Assembly: GCA_025980465.1 (NCBI GenBank)
Contig: JAICXJ010000021.1
Coordinates: 1-50,615, forward strand
DNA length: 50,615 bases
Direction of reading: 5' to 3'
Source of the DNA: Frankiales bacterium
Lineage (GTDB): Bacteria > Actinomycetota > Actinomycetes > JAFAQI01
Under the pieces are notes generated by a model. It saw only the letters and a list, made by a program, of their open reading frames with translations, did no database searches and had not been told where the DNA came from. The translations under genes were made by a program, and so were the position numbers. Below are positions 29,750-38,651 of the stretch, piece by piece; positions within the stretch are counted from its first letter, which is position 1; every line of letters starts with the position of its first letter.

Positions 29750-31423
29750 TTAGGCGAGTTGTTCCATGAGCCAGTCGCGGCGGGCGGCGAGGACCTCCTC
29801 GGTGGCCGACGATGACGGCGGTCCTGGCACCGCGTTGCGGACCAGGGTGTGTACCGCGGCGTGCGTCAGCCGCCGGCGGGAGGCCAGCTGGCCGACCATC
29901 TCGCTGATCTCCTGGCGCAGGCCGGCGGCTGACTGCCAGGCGGTTCCGCGAGGTACGGCGAACAGCTCGTCCTGGCTGGCGCGACGCCGATGCGCCTCGT
30001 CGCGGCGGGCCAGCAGCGTCGCGGTCTGCTCCGCACTGAGCAGGCCGGGCAGGCCGAGGTAGTCCTGATCCTCATCGGTGTGCGCCGTCGGCATCGCGAC
30101 CACTGCCCGCCCGCCCTCGAGGACGTGCGCGAACTCGGCATCGGAGTCCAGCGCTTCCCAACGGTCGGCACCGACCAGTCGGTCCTCGGGTGCGATGAGC
30201 GGATCCAGGTCGTGCGCGTCGTCGCCGTCGGTCCGGGGTGGCATCACGTGGTTGCGGGCCCGCTCGAGCTCCGCCGCCAGGGCCAGCAACGGCCGGACCG
30301 CCGGCAGGAACACCGTCGCGGCTTCGCCCGGGCGCCGCGACCGGACGACCCGGCCGACGGCCTGGGCGAAGAACAGCGGCGTGCGGTAGCTCGTCATCCA
30401 CGCCAGGCAGGCGGCTCGGGGGATGTCGACGCCTTCGCTGATCATCCGCACGCACACCGCGAACCGGTCGTGTGAATGGGTGAAACGTTCCAGCCGCTTG
30501 CTCGCCTTCGGGTCGTCGGACAGGATCAGCGCCGGCCGGTGACCGGTGATCCGGCTCACGATCTCGGCGTACTGCCGGGCGTCGTCCTGGTCGCTCGCGA
30601 GGACGAGGCCCGCGGCATCCGGCATGGAGGTTGCTCGCAGGTCGGTGATCCGTTGGTCCATCGCCGCGATGACGTGCGGGATCCACTTGCCACCCGGGTT
30701 GAGCGCGGTGCGCCAGGCCCTCGCCTCGACGCTTTTGGTCGTGGTCTGCGACAGCGAGGCGGCGATGACATCCCCGGCCGAGTTCTTCCAGCGGGACACC
30801 CCGGTGTACGCCGCGAAGACGACCGGCCGGACCACCCCGTCGGCCAGCGCCTCGCCGTACCCGTAGGTGTAGTCCGCCACGCTGGCGAGGCTGCCATCGC
30901 CATCGTCTTCGTAACGGACGAACGGGATTCGCTCCTGCGGCCGGGTCCGAAACGGCGTGCCGGTGAGAGCGAGCCGGCGACTTGCCGTGTCGAATGCGGT
31001 CAGCGTTGCCTCACCCCAGGACAGACCGTCGCCGGCATGGTGAATCTCGTCGAGGATCACCAGGCTGCGCTTCGCCCGGGTGCGCGCCTCGTGGATGGCC
31101 GGCCGCGCCGCCACCTGCGGGTAGGTCGTGACGTAGCCGTGCAGGTCGGCGCGAACCGGACCGACGGCGTTCGCCAACGTCGGGTCGAGCCGGATCCCGA
31201 GGCGGTCAGCGGCGAAGGCCCATTGGCTGCGCAGGTGGTCGGTCGGGCACACGACGATCACCCGGTCGACCGCGCGCTTGGCCAACAGTTCGTGCGCCAC
31301 GGCGAGTGCGAAGGTGGTCTTCCCGGCGCCAGGGGTGGCGGTGACCAGGAAGTCGGTCGCGGCCCGGTCTCGGTAGAGCCGCAGCGCCTCGACCTGCCAC
31401 GCCCGTAGCTGTCCGGGCAGCAC
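29750..31423 (-). CDS. SF2 DEAD/DEAH-box helicase
   Basis: 557 aa. The helicase core starts close to the N-terminus: Q-like LRAWQVEALRLY, Walker A TPGAGKTT, Walker B as DEIHH, motif III as LTGTPFR. Motif V/VI region is SEGVDIPRAACLAWM and QAVGRVVRSRRPGE. The ResIII-type N-lobe is shared with restriction and repair helicases. The C-terminal 150 residues (ARRDEAHRRRASQDELF onward) have no motif I recognise. GTG 31423 is preferred because AAGGAG lies 8 nt upstream and the conserved LPGQLRAWQ follows; an in-frame start at 31477 is less likely. The nuclease gene of locus B lies 107 nt downstream on the same strand. Its role (DNA repair or nucleic-acid remodelling) is not known. Confidence 0.85.
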   Translation of the reverse strand: MLPGQLRAWQVEALRLYRDRAATDFLVTATPGAGKTTFALAVAHELLAKRAVDRVIVVCPTDHLRSQWAFAADRLGIRLDPTLANAVGPVRADLHGYVTTYPQVAARPAIHEARTRAKRSLVILDEIHHAGDGLSWGEATLTAFDTASRRLALTGTPFRTRPQERIPFVRYEDDGDGSLASVADYTYGYGEALADGVVRPVVFAAYTGVSRWKNSAGDVIAASLSQTTTKSVEARAWRTALNPGGKWIPHVIAAMDQRITDLRATSMPDAAGLVLASDQDDARQYAEIVSRITGHRPALILSDDPKASKRLERFTHSHDRFAVCVRMISEGVDIPRAACLAWMTSYRTPLFFAQAVGRVVRSRRPGEAATVFLPAVRPLLALAAELERARNHVMPPRTDGDDAHDLDPLIAPEDRLVGADRWEALDSDAEFAHVLEGGRAVVAMPTAHTDEDQDYLGLPGLLSAEQTATLLARRDEAHRRRASQDELFAVPRGTAWQSAAGLRQEISEMVGQLASRRRLTHAAVHTLVRNAVPGPPSSSATEEVLAARRDWLMEQLA

Positions 31424-31835
31424 GATCAGTACTCCTTGCTGGGCGGGAGATTCCGGACGGATACCGGTGCCGTCCACCCTAGGACGACGCGGCAGCAGGT
31501 CGCGGTTACGCCACCTCCGCGGCTGGTTCGGCGATCCTGCCTAGTGCAGATGGACCCACTTGGTCCGGAGCGGTTAACCACCCCTCGACACCAACCGACG
31601 CAAAGCCAGTCCACAGGTTCGTCAGCGCAGCCGGCACACCGACATCACAGTTCGGCGAATCACCCAGTGACCGCTCGGGGTCGGTCGCTCTCGTCGGAGT
31701 GGGTTAGGTCGGTCTGCCGACTGCCACGGCGTCGCGTGGCTGGTGTGCGAGTACGCGGGGTCGACGTGAGCCCGGGCTCGGCTCGATGACATCGGGCCCG
31801 GCTCCGTCGACCTCGGGCTCGCCGACCCGAAGCTG
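31424..31835. other. 412-bp region without a supported gene
   Basis: Reading frames here have biased, repetitive composition (Arg/Ser/Pro-rich) and no ribosome sites or recognisable motifs. The only structure seen is the 12-bp perfect palindrome GAGCCCGGGCTC (31768-31779), downstream of the P450 stop on the minus strand, possibly a hairpin terminator without a T tract. The right part of the region is upstream DNA of the helicase gene only near 31424-31500. Confidence 0.5.
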
Positions 31836-33107
31836 TCAGCCGATCCGGACCGGCAGGGTCCGCGGTCCACGGACCTGCCCGCCGGCCCAGCGGACCGCGT
31901 CAGCGTCGGCAAGGCTGAACCGCGGGATCCGCTCCAGCCAGACCTCGAGCGCCACCCGCAGCTCCATCCGGGCGAGGTGCGATCCCAGGCAGCGGTGGAT
32001 GCCGAGTCCGAAGGCGGCATGGCGGTTGACCTCGCGGTCGATGACCACCTCGGCTGCGCGGTCGAACTGCGACGGATCGCGGTTCGCGGCGGGGAACGAC
32101 AGCAGGATGAAGTCCTCGGCCTTCATCTCGACCCCGCCGAAAGACATGTCCTGCTTGACGATCCGCGCCATCGTCACCGGTGCATAGGCGCGCAGGAACT
32201 CCTCCATGGCGGTGGGCAGCAGCTCGGGTTCGGCGACCAGCCGTTCCCGGTCGGCAGGATTGCTCGCCAGGTGCCACAAGGAGGCGCCGATCGCGCTCCA
32301 CGTGGTGTCGATGCCTGCGACCAGCAGCAGGATCATCGTCCCGACGACGTGGAAGGTCTCGAGCTTGTTGCCGTAGAGCTCGGCGTTGACGAGGTACGAC
32401 GTGAGGTCGTCGCGCGGCTCGTCGAGGTGCGCCCGGATCTGCTGCATGTGGTAGTCGAACTGCCGCCCCATCGCCGCGATCCGTTCCTCGGCGGGGTTGT
32501 TGATGCCCTCGAGTGACTGCTCGATGAACTCGGTGAACAGATGCGCGTCCTGCGGCGGATAGCCGAGCATGTCGGCGATGACCCGCGCCGGGATGTGCTG
32601 CGCGTACTCGGTCGCGGCATCGACGACGTCACGGTCGCCGAGGTCGTCGATCAGCTTGTGACAGAACGCGCGGGTGGCCGGCTCGAGCTTCGACACGGCG
32701 CTCTTGGTGAACGCCGGCAGCAGCAGCTTGCGTGCATCGTGGTGGAACGGCGGGTCGGAGGAGATCGGTGGGATGCCGCCGACCGGCTCGATCTCTGCCG
32801 GCGGACGGAAGTTCCCGACCACGACGGTGCGCGAGGTGAACCGCTCGCTGTCGTGGGCGATCGCTGCGACGTCGTCCCACCTGACCGGCAGCCACGCACC
32901 GCCGAACCGGTTGGTGTGAGCGACCGGGCAGCGCTCACGCAGGTCGTCCTGGATCGCGTATGGGTCAGCGGCCCACACCTCGTCGATGTGGCTCCAGTCG
33001 GTGGCCCAGTCCTTGACCGGGCTGTCGTCGGGGGTGAACCGGGTCCCGAACGGCCGCTCCTCGATGTGGTCGGCGAAGTTCTTGGCGAAGCGGTCGTCGA
33101 CCGACAT
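31836..33107 (-). CDS. Cytochrome P450 paired with a [3Fe-4S] ferredoxin
   Basis: 423 aa. I-helix LLVAGIDTTWSAI, K-helix ExxR as Glu303-Phe-Leu-Arg306, and haem loop AAFGLGIHRCLGSH with ligand Cys373. It starts immediately after the ferredoxin gene (TGATG, one-base overlap), so the ferredoxin is its likely electron donor. The N-terminal 40 residues before WSHIDEVWAADPY are longer than usual. Located between two catabolic clusters; substrate unknown. Sequence clearly differs from the P450 at 22870, so the two are not a recent duplication. Confidence 0.92.
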   Translation of the reverse strand: MSVDDRFAKNFADHIEERPFGTRFTPDDSPVKDWATDWSHIDEVWAADPYAIQDDLRERCPVAHTNRFGGAWLPVRWDDVAAIAHDSERFTSRTVVVGNFRPPAEIEPVGGIPPISSDPPFHHDARKLLLPAFTKSAVSKLEPATRAFCHKLIDDLGDRDVVDAATEYAQHIPARVIADMLGYPPQDAHLFTEFIEQSLEGINNPAEERIAAMGRQFDYHMQQIRAHLDEPRDDLTSYLVNAELYGNKLETFHVVGTMILLLVAGIDTTWSAIGASLWHLASNPADRERLVAEPELLPTAMEEFLRAYAPVTMARIVKQDMSFGGVEMKAEDFILLSFPAANRDPSQFDRAAEVVIDREVNRHAAFGLGIHRCLGSHLARMELRVALEVWLERIPRFSLADADAVRWAGGQVRGPRTLPVRIG

Positions 33108-33304
33108 CAGGCCTCCGCCACCGTGATCGCCTGCTCCGGGCAGTTCGCCTCGGCGAGGCGGGCGGCGGCTTCGCAGCCGGCCGGGACCATTCCGTCGGTC
33201 GGCGCCTGGCCATAGCCCTCGTCGTCCTCGGCGAAGACCTCAGGAGCGAGGTCGTAGCAGCGGCCATGGCCCTGGCAGCGCGCGCCGTCGATCGTGACCT
33301 TCAC
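33107..33304 (-). CDS. [3Fe-4S] ferredoxin
   Basis: 65 aa. Cluster ligands are Cys10-x2-His13-x2-Cys16 (ARCQGHGRC) and Cys55 in NCPEQAI. The His in place of the second Cys is typical of the single-cluster [3Fe-4S] ferredoxins that serve actinobacterial P450s. GTG 33304 has GGAGG about 9 nt upstream. It is first in a two-gene operon with the P450 and divergent from the hydrolase-cyclase gene. Confidence 0.92.
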   Translation of the reverse strand: MKVTIDGARCQGHGRCYDLAPEVFAEDDEGYGQAPTDGMVPAGCEAAARLAEANCPEQAITVAEA

Positions 33305-33372
33305 GGCTGGTGCCTCCGTCGTACCTCGAAACCGAACTCAATTCCAACAGCGTCCCATATGCGCCTTACGGC

Positions 33373-34728
33373 ATGATGCCGTGCGTGGAGTGGCCGTTCG
33401 ACGTGAGCTATGCGCGCAGCGCCGACGGCACCAATCTCGGCTACGCGGTTCTCGGCGCCGGCCCGCGCGACATCCTCCTTGCCATCGGCATGGGAACGAA
33501 CCTCGGTGCCGACATCCGCGACGACCCGGGGATCATGCGGTGGTACCAACGGCTCGCCGGCATTGGCCGCTGCATCCTCTACGACCAGCGAGGCTCAGGG
33601 GTCTCCGATCCGGTGGCGCTCAACGAGTTGCCGACCGTGGAACGGCTCGCGGAGGACATGGAGGCCGTACTTGACGCGGCCGGCTCCGAGCGTGCATCGA
33701 TCGTCGCGATGACCTCGCTCGGCGCAGCTGCGATGCTGCTCGCCGCCACCAAGCCGCAGCGGCTCGCCTCGCTGGTCTTGTGCGGGACCTATGCCCGGAT
33801 GCGGGCGGCTTCGGACTACCCCGCCGGTACGCCGGACGACGTGCTGGCGAAGTTCATCGAGTTCTCCGGCGAGGTGTGGGGCACCGGGCAGATGCTGCGG
33901 ATGATCGCCCCCAGCCTTGCCGACGACGTCGTGTCGCGGGATCGGGCCTCCCGTGCCGAGAAGCTCACGATCAGCCCACGGCAGTCCGCCATCCTCGGAT
34001 CGATGGGTATTGAGCTCGACGTGCGACACGTCCTGGCCTCGATTGCCGTGCCCACCCTTGTCATCCATCGCAGCGGCGACCGGTTCGTCAACGTTGCGCA
34101 TGGGCGTTACCTCGCCGAGCACATCCCGTCGGCGACCATGTTCGAAGTCGACGGCGATGACCACCTCCTCACGGTCGGCGACATCGACCCGATCCTCGAT
34201 CGGATCGACGAGTTCATCACCGGCGAGCGTGTCGTCCCGATGTCGAGCCGCATCCTGACGACCGTGCTGTTCACCGACATCGTCGGCTCGACCGAGTTGG
34301 CCGCTGAGATCGGCGACCAGCGGTGGAAGCAGCTGCTGGATGAACACGACCGAGTCGCCACCCGGCAGCTCGACCGGTTCGGCGGCAGGCTGGTCAAGTC
34401 CACCGGCGACGGGATGATGGCCACGTTCGACGGGCCGGGCAGGGCGGTGCTGTGTGCCGGTGCGATCCGCGACGCGGTGAAGGTCCTCGGCATCGACATC
34501 CGAGCCGGTGTCCACACCGGGGAGGTCGAGGTGCGCGGCGAGGACATCGGTGGGATCGGCGTCCACATCGCGGCCCGGATCCTCGGCGAGGCAGGCGTCG
34601 GGGAGGTCTGGGCGTCGAGGACCGTGCGGGACCTCTCGGTCGGCTCCGGCGTCAGCTTCGAGCCGGAAGGATCGCGGCAGTTGAAGGGCGTCAGCGAGCC
34701 ATGGGAGCTCTACCGCGTCGACGGCTGA
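33373..34728 (+). CDS. Alpha/beta hydrolase-adenylate cyclase fusion
   Basis: 451 aa. The N-terminal half (about 10-275) is an alpha/beta hydrolase: oxyanion region AIGMGTNL, YDQRGSGVSD, nucleophile elbow AMTSLGAAA (Ser in MTSLG, first small residue replaced by Met), late Asp in HRSGDRFV and His in DGDDHLL. The C-terminal half is a class III cyclase: metal Asp in LFTDIVGST and STGDGMMATF, substrate Lys in LVKSTGDG and Arg in VHIAARILG. All residues needed for cAMP formation appear present. This fusion is known in actinobacteria; the hydrolase part probably senses a ligand. ATG 33373 is chosen because an upstream GTG at 33310 would overlap the ferredoxin ribosome site; ATG 33376 is equally possible. 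Confidence 0.88.
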   Translation: MMPCVEWPFDVSYARSADGTNLGYAVLGAGPRDILLAIGMGTNLGADIRDDPGIMRWYQRLAGIGRCILYDQRGSGVSDPVALNELPTVERLAEDMEAVLDAAGSERASIVAMTSLGAAAMLLAATKPQRLASLVLCGTYARMRAASDYPAGTPDDVLAKFIEFSGEVWGTGQMLRMIAPSLADDVVSRDRASRAEKLTISPRQSAILGSMGIELDVRHVLASIAVPTLVIHRSGDRFVNVAHGRYLAEHIPSATMFEVDGDDHLLTVGDIDPILDRIDEFITGERVVPMSSRILTTVLFTDIVGSTELAAEIGDQRWKQLLDEHDRVATRQLDRFGGRLVKSTGDGMMATFDGPGRAVLCAGAIRDAVKVLGIDIRAGVHTGEVEVRGEDIGGIGVHIAARILGEAGVGEVWASRTVRDLSVGSGVSFEPEGSRQLKGVSEPWELYRVDG

Positions 34729-34856
34729 TCGGAGCACTCTCGGTAGTCCTCAGACACGCCCACCTGTACCACGCGCAGGCGGCGGGTCTAGTCATATCGG
34801 ACGGTATTGCGCCGGTACCCCCTCAGTAACCAGTTATCTGTGTCGAAGGTACGGCC

Positions 34857-37067
34857 GTGGGTCCGCCTGGTCTTCTGGACATCGCTGAGCTGCTTCCGGC
34901 GTCGGTCAAGGCCGACACCGGCGAGCTCGACTTGGCCGGGATGCTGCAGCTGGTCGCCGACACCATCGTCGAGTCGCTCGGATTCGAAGTGGCCGTGGTC
35001 AACATCGTGGTGGACGACGTAGCGATGCTGGTGGCCGCGGTCAGCGGTCCGCAGGAGGTCCGGACGGCGTTGCTGAACCGTCGTCAGGGGCTCGACGGTT
35101 GGCACAAGCTGGTCCAGGCGAGCGAGCCCTGGGGTGCGCTGCGGTTTCTTGACCACCGAACCTCGCAGGCCGATCCCGAGGACATCTTCACCTGGGTCCC
35201 CGACCTTCCGGTCTCGGACGACCCTGATGCCTGGCATCCCGAGGACTCGCTGTTCGCGCCGCTGACCTCCTCCGACGGCAAGTTGCTCGGAATGCTGTCG
35301 GTGGACATGCCGCGCGACGGCCGACGGCCGGGGCCGGCCACCCGCCGCGCCCTAGAGGCGTTCACCGTGACCGCAGCTCTCGCACTCGAGCATGCCAGCC
35401 TCGCCGCGCGAAGCCTCGAGCTCCAGCGCCAGTTCGAAGCCGTCTTCGACACCAGTCCGATCTCGATCGCCCTCCTGGACGAACAGAGTCGGTTCGTCCG
35501 GGTCAATGAGGCGTTCGGCGCGCTGCTTCGACGCTGCCCGGAGGACCTGCTCGGTCATCACCCGACCGAGTTCACCCACCCGGAGGACCGTGATGCCGCG
35601 AGCGGAGCGATGGCAACGACTCGAGCGTATCCGGATCGCCGATCCGAGTTGCCGCCGGTCGAGAAGCGCTATCAGTTGCCGGACGGCTCCAGCGTCTGGG
35701 GGCGGCTGCATCTCGCCGCACTGACCACGGCCAGCAAACAGACGCTGGTCATCGCCCAGGTCGAGGACATCACCGAGAGCAAGCGGGCCGAGGCGCAGCT
35801 GGTGAAGCAGGCGCATTACGACTCGCTGACCGGCCTGCCGAACCGGTCTGAGTCGATGCGCCGGCTGCGGGAGGCGATCCTGGCCGACTCTGCTGATGCG
35901 CTGATGACGGCGGTGTTCTTCTGCGACGTCGACCGGCTGAAACTAGTGAACGACACGCACGGACACGCGGTTGGAGATGCGTTCATCCGGGCGGTCAGCC
36001 AGCGAATCCGGGCCAGCGTCCGCGAGCAGGACATCGTCGGCCGGTTGTCCGGCGACGAGTTCGTCGTCGTCGTACAGGGCATCGAGACGCCGACCGAGGC
36101 GATCGGCCTGGCCGGTCGAATCGTCGACCGGGTTCGCGAGCCGTTGTCGCTCGCCGGTCAGCGCTTCACGCCGTCGCTGTCGCTGGGCATCGCCTACAGC
36201 GGGGGCGGCATGGCGAGTGCGGACGAGTTGCTGGCTCACGCCGACAGTGCGATGTACCGCGCCAAGGTGGAGGAGCGCGGCGCCTGGCACGTCTTCGATC
36301 CGAGCATGCGCAACTCGGCACCATCGCAGCTGGCGCTGCGCAACGACCTCGCCGAGGCGCTCGCGCAGGAGCAGTTCGTCCTGCACTACCAGCCGGTGGT
36401 CCGGCTCGCGACACGTGAGGTCATCGGCCACGAAGCGGTCCTTCGCTGGCAGCATCCGCGGCGGGGCCTGCTGGCACCAAGCGAGTTCCTGAACGTCGTT
36501 CTCGACAGTGAGTACGAGGGAGCGATCACGGACTGGGTGATCCGGCAGGCCTGTAACGACGCGTCGCGACTGCCGCCGGGATGCCGCAAGGTCTCGGTCA
36601 ACGTCAGTTCCGTGCAGATCGGCCGCCGGGATCTTCGATACGTGCTGAGCCGATGCCTGGCAGAGTCCCGGCTCAGCCCGCGGGAGTTGGTGCTCGAGCT
36701 CACCGAGGATCGGCTGCTGTCCCGGCCTGACGGCGCAGAAATCCTCTCGGCCCTCCACGACCTCGGCGTCTCGTTGGCGATCGATGACTTCGGGACCGGG
36801 TACGCCGGGCTGAACTACCTCCAGCGCTTCCCGATGATCAACACCGTGAAGCTCGATCGCAGCTTCATCGACAACCTGGGACACGACCCGCTGAGCGAGA
36901 ACATCGTGCGTGCTGTCGCCGGCCTCGCGTTGTCCTCGGGCCTCACTCTCGTCACCGAGGGAGTGGAGACCGAGGAGCAGGCAGAACGGCTGACCGCGAT
37001 CGGCGTCGAGTTCGCCCAGGGCTACCTGTTCGCCCGGCCGCGGCCCGCCGACCAGCTGCTCACCTGA
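34857..37067 (+). CDS. GAF-PAS-GGDEF-EAL cyclic-di-GMP turnover protein
   Basis: 736 aa, no signal peptide or TM segment seen. A GAF-like domain (about 25-180) is followed by PAS (190-310, FEAVFDTSPISIALLDE), GGDEF (315-470) and EAL (480-736). The cyclase motif is SGDEF (398-402), an accepted active form, with the inhibitory RxxD site as REQD five residues before it. The EAL motif reads Glu526-Ala-Val, while NVSSVQ, LELTE, DDFGTGY and KLDRSFI are intact, so hydrolysis is possible. GTG 34857 has GAAGG about 7 nt upstream. A 128-bp spacer separates it from the cyclase fusion, putting cAMP and c-di-GMP genes side by side. Confidence 0.93.
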   Translation: MGPPGLLDIAELLPASVKADTGELDLAGMLQLVADTIVESLGFEVAVVNIVVDDVAMLVAAVSGPQEVRTALLNRRQGLDGWHKLVQASEPWGALRFLDHRTSQADPEDIFTWVPDLPVSDDPDAWHPEDSLFAPLTSSDGKLLGMLSVDMPRDGRRPGPATRRALEAFTVTAALALEHASLAARSLELQRQFEAVFDTSPISIALLDEQSRFVRVNEAFGALLRRCPEDLLGHHPTEFTHPEDRDAASGAMATTRAYPDRRSELPPVEKRYQLPDGSSVWGRLHLAALTTASKQTLVIAQVEDITESKRAEAQLVKQAHYDSLTGLPNRSESMRRLREAILADSADALMTAVFFCDVDRLKLVNDTHGHAVGDAFIRAVSQRIRASVREQDIVGRLSGDEFVVVVQGIETPTEAIGLAGRIVDRVREPLSLAGQRFTPSLSLGIAYSGGGMASADELLAHADSAMYRAKVEERGAWHVFDPSMRNSAPSQLALRNDLAEALAQEQFVLHYQPVVRLATREVIGHEAVLRWQHPRRGLLAPSEFLNVVLDSEYEGAITDWVIRQACNDASRLPPGCRKVSVNVSSVQIGRRDLRYVLSRCLAESRLSPRELVLELTEDRLLSRPDGAEILSALHDLGVSLAIDDFGTGYAGLNYLQRFPMINTVKLDRSFIDNLGHDPLSENIVRAVAGLALSSGLTLVTEGVETEEQAERLTAIGVEFAQGYLFARPRPADQLLT

Positions 37068-37092
37068 TTCGTCGCCGTGTGAGACTGCACCG

Positions 37093-37821
37093 GTGGCGGA
37101 CCGGGTAGCGGTGGTGACCGGTGCCGGTTCCGGCATCGGCAGAGCGGTTGTTTTCGGGCTCGCCGCATCGGGGGCCCGGGTCGTCGCTGCGGACCTCGAT
37201 GACGCCGCTGCGGCGGCCACCGCCGGCGCACAGGACGGCATCGTCGCCCACCAAGTCGATGTCGGTGATGCCGCCGCCGTGGATGCGTTGCGCGATCGCG
37301 TCCTCGCGGAGTTCGGCACGCCCAGCATCGTCGTGACGGCGGCGGGCTGGGATCGCACTGCACCGTTCGTGGCGGCGACCGAGGAGTTCGCGCGCCGGGT
37401 CGTCGACGTCAACTATCTCGGCCATGTCTGGGTGGCTAGAGCCTTCCTGCCGGCAATGATCGAGGCGCGAGGCGGCGCACTGGTGACCATCGCGAGCGAC
37501 GCCGGTCGGGTGGGCAGCTCCGGCGAGACCGTGTACGCCGGCGCGAAGGGCGGTGTCATCGCGCTGACGAAGTCACTTGCGCGTGAAACCGCCCGCTACG
37601 GCATCCGGGTCAACTGCGTGTCTCCCGGCCCGACCGACACCCCGCTGTTCGCAGCGCAGGCTGAGCCACTCAAGGAGGCGCTGATCAAGGCGATCCCGTT
37701 CCGGCGGCTGGCGCGCCCCGAGGAGGTCGCCGCCGCGGTGCAGTTCTTCGCATCCGACGCGGCGTCGTTCATCACGGGCCAGGTGCTCAGCGTCAGCGGT
37801 GGCCTGACGATGGCAGGCTGA
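37093..37821 (+). CDS. Short-chain dehydrogenase (FabG/BadH-like)
   Basis: 242 aa SDR. Cofactor motif VTGAGSGIGRA, structural motif VTAAGWDRT, catalytic Ser in VTIASDAGRV and Tyr/Lys in YAGAKGGVIALTKSL. It resembles 3-oxoacyl reductases and 2-hydroxycyclohexanecarboxyl-CoA dehydrogenase (BadH). The next gene, an enoyl-CoA hydratase-like protein, begins 6 nt later, so the two probably act in the same CoA-ester degradation route. GTG start at 37093, 25 nt after the preceding stop. Confidence 0.88.
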   Translation: MADRVAVVTGAGSGIGRAVVFGLAASGARVVAADLDDAAAAATAGAQDGIVAHQVDVGDAAAVDALRDRVLAEFGTPSIVVTAAGWDRTAPFVAATEEFARRVVDVNYLGHVWVARAFLPAMIEARGGALVTIASDAGRVGSSGETVYAGAKGGVIALTKSLARETARYGIRVNCVSPGPTDTPLFAAQAEPLKEALIKAIPFRRLARPEEVAAAVQFFASDAASFITGQVLSVSGGLTMAG

Positions 37822-37827
37822 TCAGAC

Positions 37828-38628
37828 ATGACCTACGACGACTACCGCCACCTTCGCTTCGAGCGGCACGCGCCGGGCGTCGTTCTCATCACGTTGAACG
37901 AGCCGGAGAAGTACAACGCCGCTGACGAGGAGATGCACACCGAGCTGGCGCGAGTCTGGCTCGACGTTGACGCCGACCCGCAGACCACAGTTGCGGTGGT
38001 GACCGGTGCCGGCCGGGCGTTCAGCGCCGGCGGCGACCTCGACATGGTGCGCCGAATGGCCGGCGACTACGACCGGGTGTCGCACATGCTTCGCGAGATG
38101 GCCGACCTGGTCTACAACATGATCAACTGCGAGAAGCCGATCGTGTCAGCGATCAACGGTGTCGCCGTCGGCGCCGGACTGGTGGTCGCGCTTCTCGCCG
38201 ACATCTCGATCTGCGCCGAGGATGCCCGGCTGGGCGACGGCCACGTCCGCCTCGGTGTCGCTGCCGGCGATCACGCGGCGATGGTCTGGCCGCTGCTCGC
38301 CGGCATGGCGAAGTCCCGGTACTACCTGCTCACCGGCGAGATGCTCACCGGTGCCGAGGCCGAACGCATCGGCCTGGTGAGCAAAGCGCTGCCCGGCGAG
38401 GAGGTCGTCGCCGAAGCGATGCGCGTCGCGTCCGGACTGGCGAACGGCTCACAGCATGCGGTGCGCTGGACGAAGCGGGCCTTGAACAACTGGCTCCGGG
38501 TCGCCGGTCCGATCTTCGACCAGTCGGCGGCCTACGAGATGTTGACGTTCATGGGGCCGGACGTGCTCGAGGGGGTCGCGGCGCTGCGGGACAAGCGCGA
38601 CCCACACTTTCCCTCCGCAGCTACCTGA
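37828..38628 (+). CDS. Enoyl-CoA hydratase/isomerase family protein
   Basis: 266 aa crotonase. The oxyanion-hole segments are AFSAGGDLDMV and NGVAVGAGLVVALLADISI. At the second catalytic position the loop reads LGVAAGDHAA, so the hydratase-type Glu pair is not obvious and another crotonase reaction is possible. Co-transcribed with the SDR 6 nt upstream. Resembles actinobacterial crotonases from aromatic or cyclic acid catabolism; substrate unknown. Convergent with lon, whose stop lies 23 nt away. Confidence 0.88.
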   Translation: MTYDDYRHLRFERHAPGVVLITLNEPEKYNAADEEMHTELARVWLDVDADPQTTVAVVTGAGRAFSAGGDLDMVRRMAGDYDRVSHMLREMADLVYNMINCEKPIVSAINGVAVGAGLVVALLADISICAEDARLGDGHVRLGVAAGDHAAMVWPLLAGMAKSRYYLLTGEMLTGAEAERIGLVSKALPGEEVVAEAMRVASGLANGSQHAVRWTKRALNNWLRVAGPIFDQSAAYEMLTFMGPDVLEGVAALRDKRDPHFPSAAT

Positions 38629-38651
38629 CGCAGTTCTCGACGGCCATCTCC

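Noticed and set aside
31436-31789. Plus-strand frame in the 412-bp gap
   Set aside because: Biased composition, no ribosome site and no recognisable domain.
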